28,976 bases of DNA from an uncultured Lachnospiraceae bacterium (GTDB lineage: Bacteria > Bacillota > Clostridia > Lachnospirales > Lachnospiraceae). Both the position numbers and the translations under genes were made by a program. The first letter of the stretch is position 1. Each line of letters opens with the position of its first letter. The notes beneath the pieces were generated by a model. It was not told the DNA's origin, did not search any database, and was given only the letters and a program-made list of their open reading frames with translations. Below, in pieces: positions 20,773 through 28,976 of the stretch. The stretch covers positions 1 through 28,976 of the forward strand of contig CAJTLX010000045.1 in the NCBI GenBank assembly GCA_910577165.1. Reading direction: 5' to 3'.

Positions 20773-21493
20773 TCATTGTAATTTTAATGATATTGAAGTC
20801 AAAAAACGGTTTAAAGTGAAATTATTTTTATTGTCGCAGAATGATTTAAAAAAGACCCCTGTGCATTTATCACAGGAGTCCTTACTTTCTCTGCCAATAC
20901 GGTCATTAAAATAATAATTATTATTTATTTTCTCAATCTTACAGGTATGCTTCTTTGTTTTTTTACTATAATTTATCCCAACTAAAATAATTTCTCCGGA
21001 AAAATGTTCAAAAACCTCCGGATATTTATTCTCCTTAATCTGCCTGATCGCCGTTTTCGCTGACCTGTTGTACTTTAATTCAACCACTATGGCTGGTTTA
21101 CCGACTATTTGCGGAATAAAAACAATACCCGGTACCCGCTGGCAATTCCCGAATTATCGCGTAATCGCAGACTGACGTGTAGTAAGTAAGGCGCATTGCT
21201 GCCAAGCATTAAAAGAATACATATTTATTTAGATATTCTTCAAAAGATGAATTGTTTTCTACTTGCAATCCTCTAAACAACTCTCTTGAATCGCACCCGC
21301 GACCATAATAAGCCAGCAGCATATTAAGTGCCATCGACTTTCCAAATCGTCTTGGTCTGCTAACACAAATAAACTGATTTGTTGTATCTAAATAATTATT
21401 AACTAATGGGATCAATCCTGTTTTATCAACATAGATTTCCGATCTAATCGCCTTTCTAAAACCATCATTTCCCGGATTTAAATAAATTCCTAT
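20773..21493 (-). pseudogene. decayed AAA-ATPase-like / PD-(D/E)XK nuclease-like gene
   Basis: Remains of a common multicopy family (AAA-ATPase-like domain plus C-terminal DUF1703-type PD-(D/E)XK nuclease). The 5' part encodes 'GIYLNPGNDGFRKAI', 'SEIYVDKTGLIPLV' and the Walker-A-like 'SRPRRFGKSMALNMLLAYY', but the expected start codon reads ATA (21491-21493) behind an intact GGAGGAAATT. It stops at 21209 with the remaining central portion missing. The 3' part resumes with 'MRLTYYT', 'YAIIRELPAGTGY', then shifts frame near 21125 (likely a 5-bp loss), and continues as 'IVFIPQIVGKPAIVVELKYN', 'RQIKENKYPEVF', 'GEIILVGINYSKKTKKH'. The frame then runs over the terminator, so the native stop is also lost. 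Not functional. Confidence 0.8.
20848..20879 (-). terminator. rho-independent terminator
   Basis: ACTCCTGTG and CACAGGGGT form a 9-bp stem with a 7-base loop, followed on the minus strand by CTTTTTT. It closes the transcription unit that holds the AAA+ ATPase, the membrane protein and the pseudogene. The coding frame of the pseudogene reads through it, which confirms that the frame is not native here. Confidence 0.85.
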
Positions 21494-21548
21494 AATTTCC
21501 TCCGTTCCTAACGAAAATGCCGCCAGTGCTAGAAATTTTCTCAGCTTC

Positions 21549-23759
21549 CTATCTCACCAATTTCTGCGTATCGTAGATTGTAAATTTCCACTCGTCCTCA
21601 CCCTGTGTGTACGCAACCTCGTAAGTCGATGCGATCACATCCTCGCGCACTTCATAATCCTCACTTGTCCGATTGTCAAAATCCACAATAATATAGCGGA
21701 TACGATTTTCATTTACCAGTTCTTCCAATTCCTGGGAGGATTCTGCCTCATACATCCGCTTTACCTGGATATCGCGGTACGCGGTATCATAGCCCGCTGA
21801 CCAGCCAAAATACTGCCAGCCGTCATAGAGCATTGCACCGCCCAAAACCACATTGTTGAGCGCGTAATTTGAAGTAAGAAAAATATCTTTTGCTGTCGCA
21901 TTGTCCCGAATCCAGGCGGTCACGGTATCTTCCGTATCAAAGGCAAGATTATTTTGTTTCTGGTTGCGGTTTAGAACCACCAGATATTCAAAAATTCCCG
22001 TGATGGAAAGGAAAACAGAGATCCCCACCGCCGCAAAACGCACCAGAAATTTTTTCTGTTTCCAGAGTCTTAGGATCAGGTATGCCTCTAAGATCCCAAA
22101 AAGCATCAGCGAAATCATAATATATTTATGATTTACTGTAACATCCGTAGTCAGTGATAAATGGAAGGCAAAGAGAAATGGGGCAGCAAAAGCCACAGTG
22201 ATTATCCGCTTTTCGCCATCCGCCACAATAAATGCTGCTACAGTCACAAACAGCGCGAATCCGGTCAGTCGGAAAATATAGTCAAGCACCCCAAAAACAT
22301 TTCGGTGTTCGGCAATAAAACCATAATAGAACGAGGTAGAAACCGCATTTCCATCAATAAAAGCCGCGCTCTGTAAAACCGCCAGCCCTACTGTAATCAC
22401 TGCCATCACTAAAAAATCCAGCCGATGATCGGATACCGTAGCCATTATAAAAAGCACTAAAAGTGCTGCGATTGTTGTCGCGCCGTTCCAGAAAGAGAGT
22501 GCGCCAAGCATCAGTCCGGCAAAAACCGCTATTCCTGGCTCTTTAAATTTCCAGCCCTCCGCGGCAAAAAGATTTCTCCGAAAAAAAAACTCTGCCCGCG
22601 GCAAGATCTCTTTTTTCAGTTTTTCTATCCATGTTATTTGAATCTCTTTCACGCCGGAGGATTTCTCTGTCCTTTTTATCTGCATATCCCGGACAATTTG
22701 TGCATTGTCCTTCTCTTCTTCCAAAGAAACTTCTTTTTCTGGAGAATCCTGATTTTCCCTTCCTTCCCCCTCCTTTACACACTCCCATTCTAAGCGCATC
22801 CGCTTGGTCATTGCATAAAGATGTGGAGTAAAAAGAATCAGTATAAATAAAAGCACGCCCAAAGTAAATGCCAAATGTCTTTGATTGCAGTATACATTCA
22901 AATTCCATAGTCCCCAATCTTCATTCGGTGTGTAGCCGATAAATTGTGAATGCGTGGTAAATGCACTCCATACACTCTGTCCCTGCGGACGCTCCGCCAG
23001 ATAGCGAAACACCGAAAACGAGGAGCGGAACGCAAAGAAAAATCCCGCCAGATAACCTGCCGTGCGCGAATGGATAAGCTTTGTCGCAAAGGCATAAAGT
23101 AAGAGAAAAGTACTTATCATACCAAGCATACTTGGAATATTAAACGCCAGATCTAAGCGCATTCCCAAAAATTCCAAATTTCCGACAAGAAACTGGAACA
23201 TAAAATGGTATTTGATATCCTCCCCCGCAAAATGTGAGTAAGTTGTCGGAAAATTTGTGCCGCCAGAAAATGAGCGGATCATCCCAAGATGCGGAGAAAA
23301 ATCACTGAATACGGAAAGTCCGACATAGAGCGTTCCTCCCGAAATCCGAAACGTTGTAAAAAAAAGGCGCAGACAGAGATAAAAAATAAGTACAAGGAAA
23401 ATAATCTCCCCCTTAGTAGGAGATAACTTCTCCATTCCGAGAAATGTTAATTTTCCCCTCGCTCTGCGCGCAAGATAGAGAATTACCGCGCCCAACAAAA
23501 AAACTCCCATCACCATCAGGTTTGCTAAAAGCATCCCATGATCAATTTCCCGGAGAAGATAGGAGAACAGATAGACAAGCCAGGTCATCGGAATAATTCC
23601 CGTATAGATCCACGCGGGAATCATTAAAAACAGAGGGCAAAACTTTATTTTTTCTCCCTTAAAATCTTTCTGTGCCCACTCTGCCATATCCGGAAAAATC
23701 CATTGGCATATGGCACTTCCTGAAAAAATTGCAATAACTAGATATAAAAATCCTAACAT
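21549..23759 (-). CDS. polytopic membrane protein, GT-C-like, remote relative of the YYY-motif protein
   Basis: The 736-residue protein starts at an ATG after AAAGGGAG. It has about 12-14 hydrophobic segments, a charged cytoplasmic insert at about 315-385 and a C-terminal soluble domain of about 110 residues. Its architecture parallels the YYY-motif protein at 13449-15986: 'HFAGEDIKYHFMFQFLVG' (176-193) lines up with 'FAGESINYYYVGQYL', and the C-terminal 'VTAWIRDNATAKDIFLTSN', 'DGWQYFGWSAGY' and 'NRIRYIIVDFDNR' parallel 'CVAWIKENIDGTPVLLEA', 'MGWQTHEWLW' and 'YDIEYIYVGAS'. It therefore looks like a distant member of the same GT-C-type group. It lies 18 bp after the AAA+ gene, so both are likely co-transcribed. 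Substrate unknown. Confidence 0.7.
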   Translation of the reverse strand: MLGFLYLVIAIFSGSAICQWIFPDMAEWAQKDFKGEKIKFCPLFLMIPAWIYTGIIPMTWLVYLFSYLLREIDHGMLLANLMVMGVFLLGAVILYLARRARGKLTFLGMEKLSPTKGEIIFLVLIFYLCLRLFFTTFRISGGTLYVGLSVFSDFSPHLGMIRSFSGGTNFPTTYSHFAGEDIKYHFMFQFLVGNLEFLGMRLDLAFNIPSMLGMISTFLLLYAFATKLIHSRTAGYLAGFFFAFRSSFSVFRYLAERPQGQSVWSAFTTHSQFIGYTPNEDWGLWNLNVYCNQRHLAFTLGVLLFILILFTPHLYAMTKRMRLEWECVKEGEGRENQDSPEKEVSLEEEKDNAQIVRDMQIKRTEKSSGVKEIQITWIEKLKKEILPRAEFFFRRNLFAAEGWKFKEPGIAVFAGLMLGALSFWNGATTIAALLVLFIMATVSDHRLDFLVMAVITVGLAVLQSAAFIDGNAVSTSFYYGFIAEHRNVFGVLDYIFRLTGFALFVTVAAFIVADGEKRIITVAFAAPFLFAFHLSLTTDVTVNHKYIMISLMLFGILEAYLILRLWKQKKFLVRFAAVGISVFLSITGIFEYLVVLNRNQKQNNLAFDTEDTVTAWIRDNATAKDIFLTSNYALNNVVLGGAMLYDGWQYFGWSAGYDTAYRDIQVKRMYEAESSQELEELVNENRIRYIIVDFDNRTSEDYEVREDVIASTYEVAYTQGEDEWKFTIYDTQKLVR

Positions 23760-23777
23760 AACATCTCCCTTTGTTTT

Positions 23778-25694
23778 CTACGCAAAAAATTTGCAGTCCT
23801 CAAAAGTAATGGAGGAAAGCTGTTCCTTTGTCGGCTGACCATAGCACACCACACGGTTCGCCTGTGCTGCCACCATTTTTTCAAAGAGATTGCGAATCCC
23901 CCTGGCATTGCCAAAATCCTCTCTCTGCGATGGCGTTAAACGGACAAGGTACCCCTGCACCGCCCTTAAAACTTCCTCCGTCAGTGAAAATCCTGCGCGC
24001 GTGGCCATACCATTTAAAATATCGACTAGCTCTTCATCCTGATAGTCCGGAAAATCAATAAATTTATTAAATCGGGAGATTAAACCGGTATTCGACTTTA
24101 AAAAGGTCTGCATCTCTTTTGTGTAACCTGCCACAATAATCACCAGATCTTCCCGGTAATCCTCCATCATCTTCACTAACATATCAATCGCCTCGGTGCC
24201 GAAATCATTGCCGCCCACGGTGCTTGATAGCGTGTATGCCTCATCGATAAAAAGAATGCCGCCCCTTGCCTTCTCCACAACTTCCTTCACCTTGATTGCA
24301 GTCTGTCCCACATAGCCCGCCACTAATCCCGCGCGGTCGGTTTCAATCATCATTCCCTTGCTCAGTATCCCAAGTTCCCGATAAATTTCACCGACCAGTC
24401 TTGCCACTGTTGTTTTTCCTGTTCCCGGACTTCCGGTAAACACCATGTGGTAGGACATTGGCATCCCTGGCAAATGATATTCCTCTCGCATTTTGCGCAC
24501 ACGGATCAGATTGATCAGCGAGTGGATCTCCTCCTTTACACCGGAAAGCCCCACAAGCTCGTCCAGTCGGTTCATCAGCTTTTCCATGCGTTTTGCCTTA
24601 AATGAGGCAAGTGCTGCGCGCGTGGCAGCTTCCTTGTCCACCTCAAGTTTTTGTTGCGCATTTTGCGCAGTTTCTGAAACCTCCTTCTGCTCTATAGCAG
24701 AGTTAGTCGGAGGATTTTGCGGCAGATCTTTTTTTGGGTTCGAGCGTAATAGCTGTGCGGCACTTAGTACGGTTACCGCAGACTCTTCTTCCAATTTTTT
24801 CCTGTCCGTTCGGTTTTTTTCCGGCTCCGGTTCGGTTTCCCCATCTATTTCCTCGTTCTCTTTTAGTTCATCCTCCGCGCAGACAAACTCATCCTCGAAC
24901 TCGTATTCTTCCTCTAAATATTCTTCCTCATATTCCTCATCTTCAGAGTACCCGTAACCGTCACCGGAATCCGTTGGATCGTCCGCGCTGCCCTCCTGCG
25001 CGTCCACAGCTGCCGCACCCCCAGAAACAGAAACTTTCGCCTCCTCCTTTTTTTCTTCCAGAAGAAATGCCTCTTTCTTGTAGAGCGCGAAATCCTCGCC
25101 CGCCTCCTTTAAGAGTGCGGTGTTCGCCAGAAGATCCCCATTGCAGATCTTGTGAAAAAGGTATGCTTCATCCACGCAGCCGCGCCCCTCACCATTTTGG
25201 ATAAAGAACCGCACGCGCGCATAGTATTCGCGCACATAGCGGGTGATTGCCGCCTCGTTCTTACTGTTTAAGTACGCCATCGCAAAAATAATATTTAGCA
25301 CCGCATCAAAGAACAGCCCGGCAATACTGCTGTGGTGTTCTACATCGCGCAGACTGCAAAGCTGCAAAAGAATCGGCGGCGCGGATATACATTTCTTTGC
25401 CTCCGCTACGGCGCGCTCAGTAATTCCTATCTCCATATCAATGGCAAGCGGATTACTCTTCGTTATTCCGATTATCATGCGCAGCGTTTCCACATCCCCC
25501 GCCCCTATATAATCCGCTACCTGCACGAGCATTGCCTGGATATAGAGCGCGAGAAAATCATGGATCTGCTGGTCTAAGATTCCCTGCGGATCTTCCCAGT
25601 ATCCCTCCTGCAAAAGCATCTCACAGTAGTTTTGCAGGATACTGTAATTTTCCTCTGCTATTGCATAAAGTTTTTCGTTTGGATAAGCTCTCAT
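23778..25694 (-). CDS. CbbX/SpoVK-type AAA+ ATPase with acidic linker
   Basis: The 638-residue protein starts at an ATG after AGGAGGAAGCGCG. Residues 1-215 are an all-helical domain I do not recognise. Residues 230-300 are an extremely acidic, low-complexity linker (up to twelve Glu/Asp/Tyr in a row). Residues 375-638 are a CbbX/SpoVK-class AAA+ module: 'LVGLSGVKEEI', Walker A GSPGTGKTT (421-429), the pore-loop 'RAGLVAGYVGQT', Walker B 'GGILFIDEAYTL' (479-490), and the arginine finger in 'GLISRFNKF' (Arg541). This class remodels protein partners (rubisco activase CbbX, sporulation SpoVK, type VII secretion EccA). It is first in operon with a GT-C-like membrane protein, so a chaperone role for a membrane or secreted assembly is possible but inferred. 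Confidence 0.85.
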   Translation of the reverse strand: MRAYPNEKLYAIAEENYSILQNYCEMLLQEGYWEDPQGILDQQIHDFLALYIQAMLVQVADYIGAGDVETLRMIIGITKSNPLAIDMEIGITERAVAEAKKCISAPPILLQLCSLRDVEHHSSIAGLFFDAVLNIIFAMAYLNSKNEAAITRYVREYYARVRFFIQNGEGRGCVDEAYLFHKICNGDLLANTALLKEAGEDFALYKKEAFLLEEKKEEAKVSVSGGAAAVDAQEGSADDPTDSGDGYGYSEDEEYEEEYLEEEYEFEDEFVCAEDELKENEEIDGETEPEPEKNRTDRKKLEEESAVTVLSAAQLLRSNPKKDLPQNPPTNSAIEQKEVSETAQNAQQKLEVDKEAATRAALASFKAKRMEKLMNRLDELVGLSGVKEEIHSLINLIRVRKMREEYHLPGMPMSYHMVFTGSPGTGKTTVARLVGEIYRELGILSKGMMIETDRAGLVAGYVGQTAIKVKEVVEKARGGILFIDEAYTLSSTVGGNDFGTEAIDMLVKMMEDYREDLVIIVAGYTKEMQTFLKSNTGLISRFNKFIDFPDYQDEELVDILNGMATRAGFSLTEEVLRAVQGYLVRLTPSQREDFGNARGIRNLFEKMVAAQANRVVCYGQPTKEQLSSITFEDCKFFA

Positions 25695-25755
25695 CGCGCT
25701 TCCTCCTGCCGCCGATAATCAAATTTCTCTCTATTCTACCACATATTCCATTCGA

Positions 25756-27759
25756 TTAAAAGAACTTTTCAATTTTTGTACAAATTTGCTCATACTCTTC
25801 CAAGGATAGACTCCCCACTGCCACATTCGCCGCCGCTAAAATTTCTGCATCCCGATAAATATCCGCCAACTCAAACTGTAATTCCCCGCTCTGGCGAACG
25901 CCAAAAACATCCCCCGGTCCGCGCAGTTTTAAATCCTCCCCCGCAATATAGAACCCGTCGTTGGAACGATTCATAATCTCCAACCGCTCCCTCGATTTTT
26001 CATCCTGCGAACCATTAACAAAAATACAATAGGACTGATATGCTCCTCTCCCAACCCTCCCGCGAAGCTGATGTAATTGTGCCAGACCGAAACGCTCGGC
26101 ATCCTCGATCATCATCACCGAGGCGTTCGGCACATTGACTCCGACTTCAACCACGGTCGTTGAAACTAAAACTTGAATTTCCCCCGAAGCAAAACGCTCC
26201 ATCCGATCATTTTTTTCTGCCGCCTTCATCTTGCCGTGCAGTGCCCGAACCACAATATTTTCCGGCAGTTCCCTCTGCAACCTTTCGGTGTAATCCAATA
26301 CATTTTCTGCCTCAACTTCCTCGCTCTCCTGCACCATCGGGCAGATCACGTAGGCCTGTCTTCCATCGGCAACCTGCTTTGCAATAAAGTGAAAGGCAGT
26401 CGGTCGATAGGAAGTATCCACTACACAATTTTTGATGGGAAGACGCTCTGCGGGAAGTTCCTTGATCACCGAGACATCCAGATCCCCGTAAAGCACGATC
26501 GCCAGAGTGCGCGGAATCGGAGTCGCACTCATTACCAGTACATGGACATCCTCCCCCTTCCCTGCTAAGGAGTCCCGCTGCCTCACCCCAAAACGATGCT
26601 GTTCGTCCGTCACAACTAACGCGAGTTTTTGATAATTTACCTTCTCCTGAATCAGCGCGTGTGTTCCGACAATTACATCCGCCTCATGCGCCGCAATCTG
26701 CGCGTAGGCCTCCTTTTTTTGTTTTGCTGTCATCGAGCCGACCAGCAGTAAGACCCGCACGCCAAAAGGGGCAAATGCGCGTTTCATCGCCTCGTAATGC
26801 TGTCTTGCCAGAACTTCTGTCGGAGCCATAATACAGCCCTGCGCACCATTTGTCGCGGTAAGTAGCAGTGCGTATTCTGCAAGCACCGTTTTTCCTGAGC
26901 CAACATCCCCCTGAATCAGACGGTTCATCACATATTCCCCCGCCATATCCCGCCGGATCTCCTCGATGGCCTTCTCCTGACCGGGAGTCAGCTGGTAGGG
27001 CAGATTTTCCAAAAATGCTTCGCAGCCATTGGTCTGGCAAAAATGGAAATGATTCTTTTCCTTGCGGCGATTCTCTTTTAACTGGCGCATCCGCACCGCA
27101 AAAACAAAAAATTCGTCAAACACAATGCGCCGCCTCGCCTCAATCATGGTATCCTTTGCCTTAGGAAAATGAATCTCCCTAAGTGCCGCCTTCCTCGCAA
27201 TTAGTCGGTTTTCCTTTACCACTCTTTTCGGCAGGTAATCCTCCGGAAATTCCACCATGCAAAGTGTCTGATCGATCGCCTTTTGCAGCGTGTGATTGGT
27301 TAATCCCGCTGTGAGCGAATAGATCGGCTGAAGCACACAGAGAAGTTTTCTGTACTCCTCCCTTTTATATAGCTTCGGCTGATCCATAACCAAAGTATTC
27401 CCTCTTCGCACAACTTTTCCGCGAAATATATAGTGAATTCCACGTTTTAACACATTTTTTAAATATGCCTGATTAAACCAGGTCAGATGAATCAGGCCGC
27501 TCGCATCCCGCACATTGCAGGATACCACCACCCTCTCCCCCACGCGCTTAACTTCTGCGCAGGCAGTGATTCCCGCCTCAATCGCCGCCAAACTTCCCTC
27601 TTTTAATGCCCCAATAGGCACAGGAGGAGAAAAGAGTTCATAATCGCGCGGATAGTGGTGCAAAAGATCACGCACCGTAAAAATTCCAAGTTTCGCAAAT
27701 GTTTTCGCTGTCTTCTCCCCGATTCCCTTAAGGCATTCCACAAAATCCTCCTGCTGCAT
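25756..27759 (-). CDS. recG: ATP-dependent DNA helicase RecG
   Basis: RecG reverses stalled replication forks and branch-migrates Holliday junctions. The ATG at 27757-27759 follows GGAGGAGATGTT and gives 667 residues, the normal length; the frame stays open upstream but lacks start signals. The N-terminal wedge domain begins 'LKGIGEKTAKTFAKLGI' and has an OB fold (VVVSCNVRDASGLIHLTWFN). Helicase motifs follow in order: 'LTPGQEKAI' , Walker A 'GDVGSGKTV' (284-292), 'MAPTEVLARQHY', DEQH at 385-388, 'VMSATPIPRTLA', 'ALHGKM', 'VVEVGVNVPNA' and 'QLRGRVGRG'. It follows the YloV/FakA-type gene, the usual Firmicute order. Confidence 0.97.
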   Translation of the reverse strand: MQQEDFVECLKGIGEKTAKTFAKLGIFTVRDLLHHYPRDYELFSPPVPIGALKEGSLAAIEAGITACAEVKRVGERVVVSCNVRDASGLIHLTWFNQAYLKNVLKRGIHYIFRGKVVRRGNTLVMDQPKLYKREEYRKLLCVLQPIYSLTAGLTNHTLQKAIDQTLCMVEFPEDYLPKRVVKENRLIARKAALREIHFPKAKDTMIEARRRIVFDEFFVFAVRMRQLKENRRKEKNHFHFCQTNGCEAFLENLPYQLTPGQEKAIEEIRRDMAGEYVMNRLIQGDVGSGKTVLAEYALLLTATNGAQGCIMAPTEVLARQHYEAMKRAFAPFGVRVLLLVGSMTAKQKKEAYAQIAAHEADVIVGTHALIQEKVNYQKLALVVTDEQHRFGVRQRDSLAGKGEDVHVLVMSATPIPRTLAIVLYGDLDVSVIKELPAERLPIKNCVVDTSYRPTAFHFIAKQVADGRQAYVICPMVQESEEVEAENVLDYTERLQRELPENIVVRALHGKMKAAEKNDRMERFASGEIQVLVSTTVVEVGVNVPNASVMMIEDAERFGLAQLHQLRGRVGRGAYQSYCIFVNGSQDEKSRERLEIMNRSNDGFYIAGEDLKLRGPGDVFGVRQSGELQFELADIYRDAEILAAANVAVGSLSLEEYEQICTKIEKFF

Positions 27760-27880
27760 AACATCTCCTCCCCAGCTTGCACCAAAAAACAAAGAATCTC
27801 GCTCTGGTAATATAATCGATCTGTATAATTCCTCTCTGCGCCGCCTTAGCAGCATTCTTCCTCTGCATAGGGCTGTGCAT

Positions 27881-27914
27881 AAAAAAAGCTGCCACATAGG
27901 CGTTATGCAGCAGC
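27881..27914 (-). terminator. rho-independent terminator of the YloV/FakA-type gene
   Basis: GCTGCTGCATA and TATGTGGCAGC pair over 11 bp around ACGCC and are followed on the minus strand by TTTTTTT. It lies between the upstream gene and recG, so recG probably also has its own promoter. It may act in both directions, since the other strand ends in CTTTTTAT. Confidence 0.85.
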
Positions 27915-27977
27915 CCTTTTTATCCTCCCCCTGCAAGAAGATTTTCCTCTCCCCGCCCCTTCAGGCAGAGGAGGATA

Positions 27978-28976
27978 TTATTCCACTGATACTACATAAT
28001 AATAGATTGGCTGTCCGCCCTCATGCACTTCCACATCTACATCGGGGAAGAGTTCCAAAACCTGAGCCGCCACATTCTGAGCTTCCTCCTCAGTGGTTTC
28101 CTTTCCGTAATACAGGCTGATAAGTTCCGAGTCCTCCCCTGCCATCGCGCGGATAAGATCCAGTGTTGTCTTGGCAATATCCCTGCCAACGGAAAGGATC
28201 GTCTTATCATCCAACCCCATAATATCACCCTGGTGAATCTCCTTGCCATCAATATTTGTATCACGCACCGCATAAGTCACCTGCCCGGAGCGCACTGCGC
28301 GCATTCCCTCGGTCATATACTGCTCATTCTCAGCGGAAGACTTGTCATACACATAATTGATCATCGCAGCAATGCCCTGCGGAATGGTCTTTGACGGGAT
28401 CACCACAATCTCCTTGTCCTCCGTCAACGCCTTTGCCTGATTTGCCGCGAGGATGATATTGCTGTTGTTCGGAAGAATAAAAACCGTGTCTGCATTGACG
28501 TGTTCAATCGCGTTTAACACATCCTCCGTACTCGGATTCATCGTCTGTCCACCCTCGATCAGGTAATCCACGCCAAGCCCTCTAAAAATCTCGTTGATGC
28601 CATCGCCGATAGAAACCGCGACAAACCCTGCCGGTTTTCTTGGCGCAGCAGATTCTACCGCGCTTGCCGCCTTTACGCTAAAAGATGTTGCCTGCCGTTC
28701 CGCCTCAAGAATCACTTTTTCATTGTGTTCCTCGCGCATATTGTCAATCTTCATCTTCGTAAGAGAGCCATACATCAATGCCCGCTGAATCGCAAGTCCA
28801 GGGTCATTCGTATGTACGTGAACCTTTACGATATCATCGTCCGATACGACTACAATGGAATCTCCGATTGACTCTAAAAACGCCTTAAATTCCTGCTCGG
28901 TCTGCTGCGTATACTCCTTTTCAAGCATAATGATAAATTCCGTGCAGTAACCGAATTTAATCTCAGCCGTCGAAAT
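27978..28976 (-). CDS. fakA: YloV/FakA-type protein (C-terminal part, cut by the window edge)
   Basis: The frame runs off the right edge of the window: the first visible residues are ISTAEIKFGYCTEFIIMLEK, so the N-terminal DAK2 (ATP-binding) domain lies outside. What is seen is the middle and C-terminal part of the family: 'SIVVVSDDDIVKVHVHTNDP', 'GFVAVSIGDGINEIFRGLGV', 'IEGGQTMNPSTEDVLNAI', 'ADTVFILPNNSNIILAANQA', and the DegV-like 'YYGKETTEEEAQ' end. FakA phosphorylates fatty acids bound to FakB for phospholipid synthesis; YloV is its Bacillus relative. Position before recG fits the B. subtilis order. The internal ATG at 28928 is not the true start. Confidence 0.9.
   Translation of the reverse strand: MSTAEIKFGYCTEFIIMLEKEYTQQTEQEFKAFLESIGDSIVVVSDDDIVKVHVHTNDPGLAIQRALMYGSLTKMKIDNMREEHNEKVILEAERQATSFSVKAASAVESAAPRKPAGFVAVSIGDGINEIFRGLGVDYLIEGGQTMNPSTEDVLNAIEHVNADTVFILPNNSNIILAANQAKALTEDKEIVVIPSKTIPQGIAAMINYVYDKSSAENEQYMTEGMRAVRSGQVTYAVRDTNIDGKEIHQGDIMGLDDKTILSVGRDIAKTTLDLIRAMAGEDSELISLYYGKETTEEEAQNVAAQVLELFPDVDVEVHEGGQPIYYYVVSVE

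Noticed and set aside
24493..24957. Ser-rich plus-strand frame of 154 residues
   Set aside because: It mirrors the Glu-rich linker of the AAA+ ATPase on the other strand, where GAA/GAG reads as TTC/CTC-type codons. No start signal.
27759..27936. Upstream extension of recG
   Set aside because: The extra 59 codons overlap the terminator of the previous gene and have no start signal; family length supports the later ATG.

Overview
The window looks like a chromosomal segment of a low-to-mid GC Firmicute, most likely a Clostridia/Lachnospiraceae member. The basis is strong AGGAGG-type ribosome binding sites, TTGACA/TATAAT-type promoters, tRNA genes without an encoded CCA, and the families present (rimM-trmD, recG beside a YloV/FakA-type gene, glf, YYY-motif membrane protein, AAA/PD-(D/E)XK remnant). 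This is read from the sequence only; no database was searched.

Region 1 (1-~6870) is the integrase-proximal end of an integrated mobile element (prophage or ICE type), visibly more AT-rich than the rest. It holds several small accessory genes, some overlapping convergently; two translationally coupled minus-strand gene pairs; and a divergent repressor switch with repeated AACGA-N5-TCGTT operators. After the switch come a RelE-type toxin with its downstream partner, an ImmA/IrrE-type protein whose best start is CTG, an HslV/proteasome-like protein, a small basic protein, and a tyrosine integrase pointing at the 3' end of tRNA-Leu(CAA). The other end of the element is outside the window.

Region 2 (6881-13360) returns to chromosome, all on the minus strand: tRNA-Leu, an orphan prepilin peptidase, trmD, rimM (with a long, possibly structured leader), a NUDIX hydrolase, a PPP-like phosphoesterase, tRNA-Gly(GCC), an AraC-family regulator and a DUF4397-like protein.

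Region 3 (13449-25694) is a surface-glycan/glycosylation neighbourhood. It has a YYY-motif (DUF2298) polytopic membrane protein, a DPM1-like GT2 glycosyltransferase, UDP-galactopyranose mutase, a secreted Pro/Thr/Ser-rich protein with two tandem C-terminal domains, a decayed AAA/PD-(D/E)XK pseudogene, a second GT-C-like membrane protein, and a CbbX/SpoVK-type AAA+ ATPase in operon with it. My working inference is that the GT2 protein makes a polyprenyl-phosphate sugar, the membrane proteins use it outside the membrane, and the secreted protein is a possible acceptor.

Region 4 (25756-28976) is housekeeping: recG, then the C-terminal part of a YloV/FakA-type gene cut by the window edge. The most unusual parts are the Region 1 switch with its small-gene pairs and overlapping membrane genes, and the Region 3 glycan locus.
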